A stretch of DNA of 64,000 nucleotides from Longimycelium tulufanense (lineage in GTDB: Bacteria > Actinomycetota > Actinomycetes > Mycobacteriales > Pseudonocardiaceae), in NCBI RefSeq assembly GCF_014645795.1, contig NZ_BMMK01000005.1, forward strand, positions 62,001 to 126,000. Direction: 5' to 3'. Shown piece by piece: positions 18,152-26,310 of this stretch. Both the position numbers and the translations under genes were made by a program. Every line of letters begins with the position of its first letter. The stretch's first letter is position 1. The notes under the pieces were generated by a model. It did not search any database. It worked only from the letters and a program-made list of their open reading frames with translations, and was not told the DNA's origin.

Positions 18152-18380
18152 CGCCCGCTGGTCTGAGGACCCCGATCAGCCGGGCGTCTGGCACTTCATT
18201 GCCCGCCCGTGGTGGCGAACACCGCTCCCTCCCCCTCATCACTTCTGCCGCCCGAGAACCGTCGATCTGAACCGCAGCGAGCAGTGGTGTGCCTGCGGTG
18301 CTTGGTCGTCACTGACCAACACACGCTGGCGGGGCAGGAACATGCGGCGTCGGCTTCACCACCTTTTCGCTCTGCTCTGA
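18105..18380 (+). CDS. Hypothetical small Cys/Trp-containing protein
   Basis: 91 residues starting GTG at 18105, with GGAGG 6 bases upstream inside the preceding gene. Features visible: tryptophan-rich N-terminal half (PRWLRTDARWSED, FIARPWWRTP), then CRPRTVDLNRSEQWCACGAWSS, a C-x15-C-x-C arrangement that could bind a metal, and a basic tail. Overlap of 47 bases with the upstream gene suggests coupled expression. Function unknown. Confidence 0.5.
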   Translation: MVRLSPLRPPRWLRTDARWSEDPDQPGVWHFIARPWWRTPLPPPHHFCRPRTVDLNRSEQWCACGAWSSLTNTRWRGRNMRRRLHHLFALL

Positions 18381-18408
18381 CAAGCCATCCGGTACGCGAC
18401 CGAGAACC

Positions 18409-19611
18409 TCAGTGACCTATCACCTCTTCGGGGAGTGCGGCCTCCCGGAGGCGCTGGGGGTACTTGCCGACCGGCACGCGGGCGATCTCCTCCGCCTTGT
18501 CATAGGAGATCACCGAGATTGTGCTGTCCTGGCTGTTGGAGACGAAGCAGCGCGCGCCGTCCTTGCTGGTGAGCGCCCAGTACGGTTCGTGCCCGACCGG
18601 AATGATTCGATCGACCGTCAGCGCCGGACGGCTGAGGATCGCGACGTAGTTGGAGATGGTGCCCGCCGCGCACAGCTTGCTGCCGTCACCGGACATGGCC
18701 AGGCCATGGTGCGCCGAATCGAGGGGGTAGTCCTCGCGCTTCATCTTCTTCGCCTCGTCGCTGAGGGGGAGGTCGACCCTGCGCACGATCTTTCCGCTGG
18801 GGACGTCAACCTCGACGAGGCCGTTGAGGAACGAGAGCTGCATGTAGATGGTCTTCTCGTCCGGTGTCATCACCAGGGGCCGGATGCCGTGCTCGAAGGG
18901 AATTGTCCGGATGACCTCGAGCGTCTTGGCGTCGACGATGGTGAGCTGACGTTGTCCCTTCAGTGGCTCCAGGAAGTCGGGGACGGGAATGACACCGATG
19001 CTGGAGTTGTAGAGCCGCTGGCCGTCGGGCGAGAAGTCGTTGCCGTGCGGCCAGTCGCCGGTCGGGAACTCCCCCACCACCGCGCCGTCGGCCGCGTTGA
19101 GGACCTGGACCTTCCGTGCTGTCAGCGCGGAGACGAACAGTCGGGTGCCGTCCGGGGACAACTGCATGTGGTTGGAGTGGAATCCTTCGATCTTGGTGCG
19201 CCAGAGCTGCTGCCGTGTCTTCAGGTCGATGGCGACCGTGTCGGCGAGGTTCCCGCGGGAGACGTAGAGGGTTTTTCCGTCAGGTGAAACGGCGAGGTCG
19301 TCCACGAACCGGTCGCCGCCGGCCTGGCCCCGGACGACCTCGTAGCCAATGCGTTCCACCGGGTTCATCTGGTCCAAGCGCTGCTGGAGGTCGGGGATAG
19401 CGTTGATCTCGTCCAGCTTCGCCATGTTCTGGGAGTCGAGCAGCGTGATGGTGCCGCCCTCGGCGTTGCCGACGAGCAGGACGTCGCGGTCGGCTCCGGT
19501 CGCCCCCGGTGCCGGCGGTTCGGCGACGGCCGCGCCACTGCTCGCGGCGAGCAGGACCGCGGCGCAGGCCGCCAGGAGCAGGCGAAGTTTCGGTGTGTGG
19601 AATCTGGCCAT
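18409..19611 (-). CDS. Secreted YncE-like beta-propeller protein
   Basis: 400-residue exported protein. Signal peptide at 1-30 (basic start, LLLAACAAVLLAASSG core, cleavage near AVA-EPP). The mature part has repeats of the form LAVSPDGKTLYVSRG, MQLSPDGTRLFVSAL and NDFSPDGQRLYNSS, typical of YVTN/YncE seven-bladed propellers. No catalytic motif or haem site is evident. ATG at 19611 follows GAGGGG. Transcribed alone, divergent from the PIG-L gene. Role probably extracellular binding or scaffolding. Confidence 0.8.
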   Translation of the reverse strand: MARFHTPKLRLLLAACAAVLLAASSGAAVAEPPAPGATGADRDVLLVGNAEGGTITLLDSQNMAKLDEINAIPDLQQRLDQMNPVERIGYEVVRGQAGGDRFVDDLAVSPDGKTLYVSRGNLADTVAIDLKTRQQLWRTKIEGFHSNHMQLSPDGTRLFVSALTARKVQVLNAADGAVVGEFPTGDWPHGNDFSPDGQRLYNSSIGVIPVPDFLEPLKGQRQLTIVDAKTLEVIRTIPFEHGIRPLVMTPDEKTIYMQLSFLNGLVEVDVPSGKIVRRVDLPLSDEAKKMKREDYPLDSAHHGLAMSGDGSKLCAAGTISNYVAILSRPALTVDRIIPVGHEPYWALTSKDGARCFVSNSQDSTISVISYDKAEEIARVPVGKYPQRLREAALPEEVIGH

Positions 19612-19832
19612 CGCGTCCCCTCGGGTCCCATGCGGTGGGTCAGCGGCGGCGGCAGGACCACAACCTACTCAAAGGTAGCTATTTCGGGTAGACCGGATTC
19701 CGCACATGTCGCCGCAGGGCGACGGGAATCCGTCCTGGTGTCCTGGGAAGGGAACCGCGCTCTCTGGTTTCCCCTTGTTGGCGCGGGCCGTTACCGTGAC
19801 CGGGAAGACGATCAGGGGAGACAGCTCCAGCG

Positions 19833-20664
19833 ATGACGAGCCGCGCCGCAGCGGGGCTCACGTTGATGGCGGTGCAATGCACGTCCCGACGACGAGTCGA
19901 GCTCGACCGGCGGGATCCTGGCCCACTACGCGCTCAAGGGCGTGCGAACCGTCGTGGTCACGTGCACGAATGGCGAACTCGGCGATAGACCCGGCGGCGT
20001 GAAACCGGCCGAAACGGACCACGACCCGCACGGGGTGGCGGCGATCCGACTGGCCGAGCTTCGTACCGCCCGCGAACATTTGGGCGTTGCCGACCTCGAA
20101 CTTCTCGGCTACCACGACTCCGGGATGCTCGACTGGGACTACAAGAACCGTCCCGACGTGTTCTGCAACGTGCCACTGGAAACGGTCGCGGCACGGGTCG
20201 CCGGCCTCATCGAGCGGCACCGCCCCCAGGTCGTGGTCACCTACGACCCGGATGGCTCCTACCAGCATCCGGACCACGTGCACGCCGCACGCGCCGCCAT
20301 ACTCGCCGTCCAGGACACGAACATTTCCGCCAAGCTGTACCTGAAGGCGCACGGCAGCAGCTACCCGCGGCTCCTTCGTGGCGCGCTGGCCGGAGTCGGG
20401 ATCGAACGGCCCTCCCCCACCGCCGAACTCGTCGCGGCGTGGGAACGCACCGAGCAGCGCATCACCACCACCATCGACGCCGAGCACGTGATCGAGCGGA
20501 AGCAGGCCGCGCTCCACGCGCACGCCAGCCAGCTGGGCAGCTCGATGGTGGCGAAGCTCCCCGCCGAGCTGTTCGCGCGCGTCTTCTCCGTCGAGGCGTT
20601 CATCCGCACCCACGACACCACCGGCGCACCGATTCCCGAGCACGACCTGTTCGCCGGGCTCTGA
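19833..20664 (+). pseudogene. PIG-L family deacetylase with frameshift and lost metal His
   Basis: LmbE/MshB-like N-acetyl-glucosaminyl deacetylase fold. From ATG 19833 the reading is MTSRAAAGLTLMAV, then at 19875-19878 one extra base (caatgc, where catgc keeps frame) shifts the frame. Dropping one A restores H-A-R-P-D-D-E-S-S-S-T-G-G continuously into an intact 240-codon frame ending at 20664; the total is 3n+1 bases. The canonical metal-binding AHPDDE also reads ARPDDE, so the zinc-ligand His would be Arg. The downstream HPDH (YQHPDHVHA) site is intact. Either a recent pseudogene or a sequence error; translation from GTG 19942 would lack the metal site. Confidence 0.75.
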
Positions 20665-20667
20665 CGT

Positions 20668-20913
20668 TCAGGTTCTGACATTCATGTCCGGCCGGCGAGA
20701 TCGGCCAGGAAGGTGGCGGCGACGCGTTCCTCGGGGATCGCAACGCCATGGGCGCGCGGCACGCACCCGGGCACGGACGTCGTCGACTCCCAATGCGGTC
20801 TCCAACCGTTCGTTGGCCTCGCCGAAGGCGTGCAGGATCGCGGAGTAGAGCTGGGACCGGTCGCCGGTGGTGAACCGGAACATGTCCGGCGGTACCCGGT
20901 GCCACGCCGCCAT
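20668..20913 (-). pseudogene. Truncated DUF2397-like remnant
   Basis: Begins with a good AGGGGG ribosome site and ATG at 20913. The first 53 codons (MFRFTTGDRSQLY, AILHAFGEANERLETAL, VDDVRARVRAA) resemble the N-terminus of DUF2397 (TIGR02677) proteins, which are about 450-500 residues and belong to a four-gene SMC-like operon related to Wadjet plasmid defence. After that the frame turns to Arg-rich nonsense and stops at 20668; the rest of the gene and its partners are absent. Family call is from memory and only moderately sure. Confidence 0.45.
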
Positions 20914-21108
20914 CGATCCCCCTCTTGGCTCCCGTGGTGCCCGCCCACGGTAGAGGCCACCTCCGACCCGATTCGCCGGGGATGGATCGTCTCCTGCGGT
21001 CCGCACCTCGAATGGAGCAGTGCGGGGCGGGCCGTGCGAGAAACACGAGACACGGGGCTGGCCGATGGCGAGCGTCACAGGACAGGAGCCACGCCATCAG
21101 GTTGAAAG

Positions 21109-21127
21109 TTAGGTAAGGCTTGCCTAA
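21109..21127 (+). promoter_or_regulatory. Iron box (DmdR/IdeR-type operator)
   Basis: TTAGGTAAGGCTTGCCTAA matches the 19-bp actinobacterial iron box TTAGGTTAGGCTAACCTAA at 16 of 19 positions and is an imperfect palindrome. It is the operator expected for iron-repressed siderophore genes, and lies 443 bases upstream of the NIS synthetase start, unusually far. Confidence 0.85.
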
Positions 21128-21569
21128 ATTATCGGCGACCCCGTACCTCTGGTGCAGACCCCGGGAGCTGACCGCATGCCCTTCCGACGTACCGGCGGAC
21201 GCCCGGCGCCGGTCCCGCGCAAGTGCGACCGAATCGTGACCGATCGTCGTCGTACCGCCAAAGCTCGGTATCTCCCGTGCTCCAACCAGACCTTTCCCGG
21301 CCGCCAGCAGGAGGGTTGAGCCGCGCCGCGAAACCCGGGAACGGGGTCCGTCCCGGATTCGGTTGCCCTTGATGGCAATGACGCGGGGGCTGGCGCAACC
21401 GCCGAACGATGTAGGCACGTCGTTGACCGTTTTTCGCTGCCACACAATCATTCGGTTCACCCTGCTCGACCCCATCACCCGTCGACGAGGACACCGGGGG
21501 GCTCGGGGACGTCCTGGCCGCCGACCGTGCCGGCGCGCACGCGGCACAGCTCACCGAGGAAGGGGCCGT
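21128..21569 (+). other. Iron-box leader with gene debris
   Basis: No intact gene. From about 21427 a frame with no good start reads to a TGA at 21571-21573 that overlaps the NIS synthetase ATG (ATGA); its tail (VDEDTGGLGDVLAADRAGA...) looks like the C-terminus of a real protein. This suggests a deleted first gene of the operon. A short ATG frame at 21175-21315 (MPFRRTGG...) is not convincing. Confidence 0.4.
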
Positions 21570-23342
21570 ATGAACACCGCGAAGGCCGTCGCGACCGATC
21601 CCCTGCACGACTCGGACGCCCGGGGTGTGGCCGAGCACGCGCACCTGGAGGCTCTGCTGCGGTGTTGGCTGCGCGAGACAGGCACCCCGGTGGGCACGGG
21701 CCTGCTGCGGGTGGAGCTCCCGGCGACCGGAACAGCCCTGGTCACGGAGGTGACGCACCGCTCCCCCACCGGCTGGCACCGATTCGGGTCGGTGCGACTG
21801 GAGGGGCGGGGCGGCCTGGTTGGTGACACCGCCGACCCGGTACTCGCTGTCGCGCTGGTGGCCACCGAGGCAGCGGCCCGTGGTGGGGCCAGGACCGGGG
21901 GCGTGCCCCGCGGTGAGGTGGCCGATCTGGTGGAGCGGACCGCCGAATCGATACGCCGGGTGGCGGCCTTCGTGGCTCACCGCAGGGAGAATCCGGTACC
22001 ACCGTCCGAAGTCGACGCTTTTCTCGACGCCGAGCAGGCATTGGTGCTCGGTCACCTGCACCATCCCGCGCCGAAGAGCCGTGACGGCATCTCGGCCGCC
22101 GATGATGCCGCGTTCTCGCCCGAGATGCGTGGCGAGTTCCGGCTGCACTGGTTCGCCGCTGACGAGTCGGTGGTGTCGCACGGCGCGGTCGCCGGGTCAC
22201 CGGCATTGGCCGGCCGGGACACGGTGGCGTTGCTGGGCGAACTCGCGGGCGGCCGGCCGGATGGGCGGGTGCTGGTCCCCGCCCACCCCTGGCAGGCGCG
22301 CGATCTGCTGCACCGGCCGCGGATCGCCGCACTGGTCGATCGCGGTCTGCTGGAGCCGCTGGGAGAGCGCGGCCCGCGTTGGTGGCCGACCTCCAGCCTG
22401 CGCACGGTCTACCGACCGGACGCCGCGGTGATGCTGAAGCTGTCGCTGGGACTGCGGATCACCAACTCGCGCCGCGAGTCGACCCGTACCGAGCTGCGGC
22501 GGGGTTTGGAGATTCACCGGTTGCTCGACGCCGGGTACGCCGAGCGCACGTTCCGGGCGTGCCCGTCCTTCTCCATCGTGCGCGATCCGGCCTGGCTCGC
22601 CGTGGACGAGCCCGGCCGCGCCGAGGGACCGGAGGTGACCGGCCTGGACGTCGCGGTTCGTGAGATGCCGCCGGGCATCGCCGAGCTGCGCTGCCTCGCC
22701 GGGTTGGTCGCCCCGCAGCCCGGCCTGGGCCGGAGCCGGCTGGGGCAGTTGGTGACCGGGCTGGGCAGCGGTGGGGCCGAGCGGTGGATGGCCGACTACA
22801 CCGACCGCGTGCTGGTACCGATGCTGCACCTCTACGCGGCTACCGGGATCGGCCTGGAGGGGCACCAGCAGAACACCCTGGTACGCCTCGGTCCGGACGG
22901 TTCGGTGCTCGGTGGGGCGTTCCGTGACAACCAGGGCTACTACCTGGCCGCCTCGCACCTCTCCCGGGTGTTGTCCTGCCTGAACGAGGACTCCTCGACG
23001 TTGGCAGTAGTCGATGACGCGATCGTCGACGAACGGCTTTGCTACTACCTGCTGCGGAACCAGGCGCTCGCGGTGGTGGGTTGCTTGGCGGTGGACGGGC
23101 TCGCCAGCGAGCAGGAGTTGCTTGCGGTTCTCGTCGACCGGCTGCGTGCCGCGCTCCCTGTGCTCGCCACGGCCGGGCCCGACGGAGATCGTCTCGTGCG
23201 GCGCTGGGTGACCGCGGAAGACCTGCCCTGCAAGGGAAACATGCTGACACGGCTGCACGGTATCGATGAGGTGCTGGCCCCGCTCGATGCCCAGTCCGTC
23301 TACCTCGAGGCGGCGAACCCGCTCCGGGCGGCGGAACGGTGA
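21570..23342 (+). CDS. NIS siderophore synthetase (IucA/IucC family)
   Basis: 590-residue ATP-dependent synthetase that joins a carboxylic acid, usually citrate or a hydroxamate half-acid, to an amine. Family motifs: VPAHPWQ (about residue 236), WWPTSSLRTVY, LKLSLGLRITNSRRES, the catalytic EGHQQN block (about 430), GGAFRDNQGYY, and the C-terminal ferric-reductase-like/FhuF domain with LPCKGNMLTRLHG. The ITNSRRE and EGHQQN motifs look closer to type A (IucA/SbnE) than to DesD. ATG at 21570 after GAGGAAGGGG. First intact gene of an iron-box operon; the next gene overlaps by GTGA. Confidence 0.88.
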   Translation: MNTAKAVATDPLHDSDARGVAEHAHLEALLRCWLRETGTPVGTGLLRVELPATGTALVTEVTHRSPTGWHRFGSVRLEGRGGLVGDTADPVLAVALVATEAAARGGARTGGVPRGEVADLVERTAESIRRVAAFVAHRRENPVPPSEVDAFLDAEQALVLGHLHHPAPKSRDGISAADDAAFSPEMRGEFRLHWFAADESVVSHGAVAGSPALAGRDTVALLGELAGGRPDGRVLVPAHPWQARDLLHRPRIAALVDRGLLEPLGERGPRWWPTSSLRTVYRPDAAVMLKLSLGLRITNSRRESTRTELRRGLEIHRLLDAGYAERTFRACPSFSIVRDPAWLAVDEPGRAEGPEVTGLDVAVREMPPGIAELRCLAGLVAPQPGLGRSRLGQLVTGLGSGGAERWMADYTDRVLVPMLHLYAATGIGLEGHQQNTLVRLGPDGSVLGGAFRDNQGYYLAASHLSRVLSCLNEDSSTLAVVDDAIVDERLCYYLLRNQALAVVGCLAVDGLASEQELLAVLVDRLRAALPVLATAGPDGDRLVRRWVTAEDLPCKGNMLTRLHGIDEVLAPLDAQSVYLEAANPLRAAER

Positions 23343-23935
23343 CGACGGTGGACGGCGAGCAAACCGAGGACGCCGGGAACGTGCCGCCGGGCCCGCCCTT
23401 GCCGGTGGTCGAGCACCCGTGGTCGGTTCGACGTTGCGCCGCCAACGGATCCGACCTGGAACTCGTCCATCGTTGGATGCAGCACCCGCACATCGTCGCG
23501 TACTGGGAGCAGGCGTGGCCGATCGGGCGGTGGCGGTCGGAGTTGTCGTGCCAGCTCAGCGGAGACCATTCGCTGCCTTGTTTGGCATTTCATCACGGCG
23601 TCCCGCTTGCCTATATGGAGATCTACCGCGTAGTGCGGGACCGGATTGCCCCGTACTACGCGCACCAACCGCACGACCTGGGCGTGCACCTAGCGATCGG
23701 TGAGCCAAGCCGGACCGGACGCGGGCTGGGACGGTCGCTGCTTCGTGTGCTGGCCGAGGGCCTTCTGCGTGCCGATCTTGAATGCCGGCGGATCGTGGCC
23801 GAGCCGGATGTGCGCAACGTGCCGTCCCTGCGCGCGTTCACCGCCGCAGGGTTCCGGACGGTCGGCGAGATCACGCTGCCGGACAAGACCGCCGCATTGA
23901 TGATCCGTCCCCGCTGCGAGGAGGACCTGCCGTGA
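23339..23935 (+). CDS. GNAT acyltransferase, siderophore type (IucB/AlcB-like)
   Basis: 198-residue N-acyltransferase expected to acylate the N6-hydroxylated amine to give the hydroxamate. Conserved features: HRWMQHPHIVAYWEQAW near the N-terminus, AYMEIYRVVRDRIAPYY, GVHLAIGEPSRTGRGLGRSL (acyl-CoA pyrophosphate loop), and a C-terminal RNVPSLRAFTAAGFRTVGEI. GTG start overlaps the synthetase stop (GTGA), and its own stop overlaps the monooxygenase start, so the three genes form one coupled operon. Confidence 0.88.
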   Translation: MTTVDGEQTEDAGNVPPGPPLPVVEHPWSVRRCAANGSDLELVHRWMQHPHIVAYWEQAWPIGRWRSELSCQLSGDHSLPCLAFHHGVPLAYMEIYRVVRDRIAPYYAHQPHDLGVHLAIGEPSRTGRGLGRSLLRVLAEGLLRADLECRRIVAEPDVRNVPSLRAFTAAGFRTVGEITLPDKTAALMIRPRCEEDLP

Positions 23936-25281
23936 CTGCCGATCCCCGGTCCGACCCGCAGGCCGCCGGCCTGCAGACCGAGCACGATGTGGTTGCCGTG
24001 GGCTGTGGTCCGTTCAACCTCGGCCTGGCCGCGTTGTCATCCACAGTGGATGATCTGGAGGTCGTGGTGCTGGAGGCCAGGCCGAAGCTGCGTTGGCATC
24101 CCGGCCTGATGTTCGACGACGCCACGTTGCAGGTCAGTTTTCTCGCCGACCTGGTGACCCTCGTCGACCCCACGCACCCGCTGTCGTTCCTGGCGTATCT
24201 GCGGGACGTCGACCGCATGTACCCGTTCTACGTGCGCGAGCAGTTCCATCCGACGCGGCGCGAGTACGAGGACTACCTGCGTTGGGCCGCATCACGGTTG
24301 CCTTCGGTCCGCTTCTCCCACCGGGTGGAGGCCATTCGATGGGACGATGGCCGTTTCGCGGTGCACGCGGTGCGCGGCGACGGCGCCCGGGTACGGATGC
24401 TGGCCCGGGACCTGGTGTTGGGAATCGGCACCGAACCGGCGGTACCGGAGGCGCTCGCCGGCCTTCCCGGTGAACGCCTGGTCCATTCCGAAGATTACCT
24501 GCATCGGTTGTCCGAGCTTGAGGCGGTTGGCGCCGGTGGGATGGTGACGGTGGTCGGCTCGGGGCAGTCCGGTGCGGAGGTCGTTCTCGACCTGCTGCGG
24601 CGGAACCTCGCGGGAGGTCCGGCGGTGCGCTGGCTGACCCGCACCGCCTCCTTTGCGCCGCTGGACTACACCAAGCTGGTGCTGGAGATGACCACGCCGG
24701 CCTATATCCGATACTTCCACACCCTGTCGCAGGGCGTGCGGGACCGACTGGTCGCCGCGCAGTGGCAGCACTACAAAGGAATCTCCAGCGAGACACTGGA
24801 ACAGATCCACGACCTGCTGTATCAACGTGAACTTCAGCACGGGTGTGCCGATGTGGAGCTGCGTTGCGGAGTCGCTGTCGAGTCCTCCCACGTGGCCCCC
24901 TCGGGGCGGGCGGTGTTGACCTGCCGGCAACGGGATACGGGGCGTGTCTTCCGGCACGAGACCGATCTCGTGGTGGCGGCGACGGGCTACCGGCAGCGGC
25001 ACCCGGCGTTTCTCGCCCCGATCGAGTTCCTTGTCCGGCGGGACGAGCGGGGGCGGTACCGGGTCCGGTCGAATCATTCGATCGAGCTGGACGAGTCGGT
25101 GAGTTGCCGGATCTTCGTTGCCAACGCCGATCTGCACAGCCACGGTGTCGCCGCGCCGGACCTCGGTATCGGCGCGTACCGCAACGCGACAATCCTCAAC
25201 ACCATCACCGGCCGAGAGATCTATCCCCTGCCCAAGCACACAGCATTCACCAGCTTCGAGGTTCCCGCCAGCACCGACTGA
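23932..25281 (+). CDS. Lysine/ornithine N-monooxygenase (IucD/PvdA-like)
   Basis: 449-residue FAD- and NADPH-dependent hydroxylase making the N-hydroxy amine for the hydroxamate. FAD site GCGPFNLGLA (about residue 25), WHPGLMFDDATLQVSFLADLVTLVDPTHPLSF substrate/FAD region, NADPH site VVGSGQSGAEV (about 206), ATGYRQRHP motif near 350. KGISSETLEQIHDLLY is typical of lysine/cadaverine enzymes. GTG at 23932 has GAGGAGG 7 bases upstream and overlaps the acyltransferase stop. No decarboxylase lies nearby, which fits lysine itself as substrate, but this is not certain. Confidence 0.9.
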   Translation: MTADPRSDPQAAGLQTEHDVVAVGCGPFNLGLAALSSTVDDLEVVVLEARPKLRWHPGLMFDDATLQVSFLADLVTLVDPTHPLSFLAYLRDVDRMYPFYVREQFHPTRREYEDYLRWAASRLPSVRFSHRVEAIRWDDGRFAVHAVRGDGARVRMLARDLVLGIGTEPAVPEALAGLPGERLVHSEDYLHRLSELEAVGAGGMVTVVGSGQSGAEVVLDLLRRNLAGGPAVRWLTRTASFAPLDYTKLVLEMTTPAYIRYFHTLSQGVRDRLVAAQWQHYKGISSETLEQIHDLLYQRELQHGCADVELRCGVAVESSHVAPSGRAVLTCRQRDTGRVFRHETDLVVAATGYRQRHPAFLAPIEFLVRRDERGRYRVRSNHSIELDESVSCRIFVANADLHSHGVAAPDLGIGAYRNATILNTITGREIYPLPKHTAFTSFEVPASTD

Positions 25282-25464
25282 CCGCTCCCCACCCGACGGA
25301 GCCGCCTGGCCGCGACCGCCGGGACGGCGGGCCGGCCGGGCGGCAGGAGCTCACCAGCTCGGGCTCCGTATCGGTGGCACGCGGACCGCTGGGGGACGAG
25401 GCAGCGGGTGCCCTGCTGGAGGGTATCCGGGTGAACGCGGTTCGGCCCGGGTTGTGCTCGGCGC

Positions 25465-25503
25465 GGGTGGGCTGGCCAGTTCGGGGGTCTGGCCCGCCCA
25501 CCC
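25465..25503. terminator. Bidirectional hairpin between convergent operons
   Basis: GGGTGGGC-T-GGCCAG and CTGGCC-C-GCCCACCC pair in a 14-bp stem with one mismatch around a 9-base loop, 8 bases beyond the thioesterase stop and 184 bases beyond the monooxygenase stop. It should end both the lipopeptide and the siderophore transcripts. Confidence 0.75.
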
Positions 25504-25510
25504 CGCTCGG

Positions 25511-26272
25511 CTACAGCGCCGTGACGATGGCGTCGACGACCGGGGACAAGGCGTCGGAGAGGTAGAAGTGACCGCCACGGTGGGTGATGATGTCGGTCGG
25601 CATGGACGACTGCTCCTGCCAGGCCGCCAGCTCGGCGTCGGTGACCATCGGGTCCTGGCGTCCGCCGAATGCCTTGATCTTGCAGGGCAACGGGGGTTCG
25701 GGGCGGTAGCGGTAGGTCTCGCAGACCGCGAGATCGGCCCGGATCGTCGGGAGCACGAAGGAAAGCAGCTCGGGAGAGGAGCATATCTCCGTCGGCATTC
25801 CACCCAGCGCGACGAGCTCCCGCGTCAGTGCGTCGTCGGGGAGCGTGTGCAGCGTCTTGCGGTCCGCGCGAAGCTGCGGCGCGGGCTTGGCGGAGACGCC
25901 GAGCACCCGCGGCACCTCGTGACCGCGCCGCCGCAGCTCCCGCGCCAGCTCGAACGCGACCAGCGCGCCCATGCTGTGGCCGAAGAACCCGAACGGCCGC
26001 TCGTCGCCTTCCTCGAGGAACTCGTCGGCGAGCATCGGGACGAGTGCGTCGACCTCGGTGCGCAACGGTTCCGCGCACCGGTCCTGCCGTCCGGGCAGCT
26101 GCGCCACGCGCAACTCCACGTGCTCCGGCACGAATTTCCGCCAGCTCAGGTAGGAGGACGCGGCGCCACCGGCGAACGGGAAGCAGTACAGCCGGTACAG
26201 GGCGTACGGGCGCTCGTCGAACGCCACATAGCGGCCCGCCCGGCGGGTGGTGGTCCTCATGCTCAGGGTCAC
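25511..26272 (-). CDS. Type II thioesterase
   Basis: 253-residue alpha/beta-hydrolase of the editing (TEII) class, which clears misprimed or stalled acyl groups from carrier proteins. LYCFPFAGGAASSYLSW and PGRQDR N-terminal blocks, nucleophile GHSMGA (about residue 90), and a C-terminal GGHFYL holding the catalytic His. I chose the GTG at 26272, which has GGAGG 8 bases upstream; the ATG at 26260 is too far from a ribosome site. Last gene of the assembly-line operon, 38 bases after the NRPS stop. It may be important here because one module lacks an active AT. Confidence 0.88.
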   Translation of the reverse strand: MTLSMRTTTRRAGRYVAFDERPYALYRLYCFPFAGGAASSYLSWRKFVPEHVELRVAQLPGRQDRCAEPLRTEVDALVPMLADEFLEEGDERPFGFFGHSMGALVAFELARELRRRGHEVPRVLGVSAKPAPQLRADRKTLHTLPDDALTRELVALGGMPTEICSSPELLSFVLPTIRADLAVCETYRYRPEPPLPCKIKAFGGRQDPMVTDAELAAWQEQSSMPTDIITHRGGHFYLSDALSPVVDAIVTAL

Positions 26273-26310
26273 TGTCGTTCCTCCGTCGCCGTATGGATTT
26301 CCGCTACTGC

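Noticed and set aside
21175-21315. Short frame MPFRRTGG... after the iron box
   Set aside because: No ribosome site, Arg/Pro-rich, no family resemblance; treated as debris.
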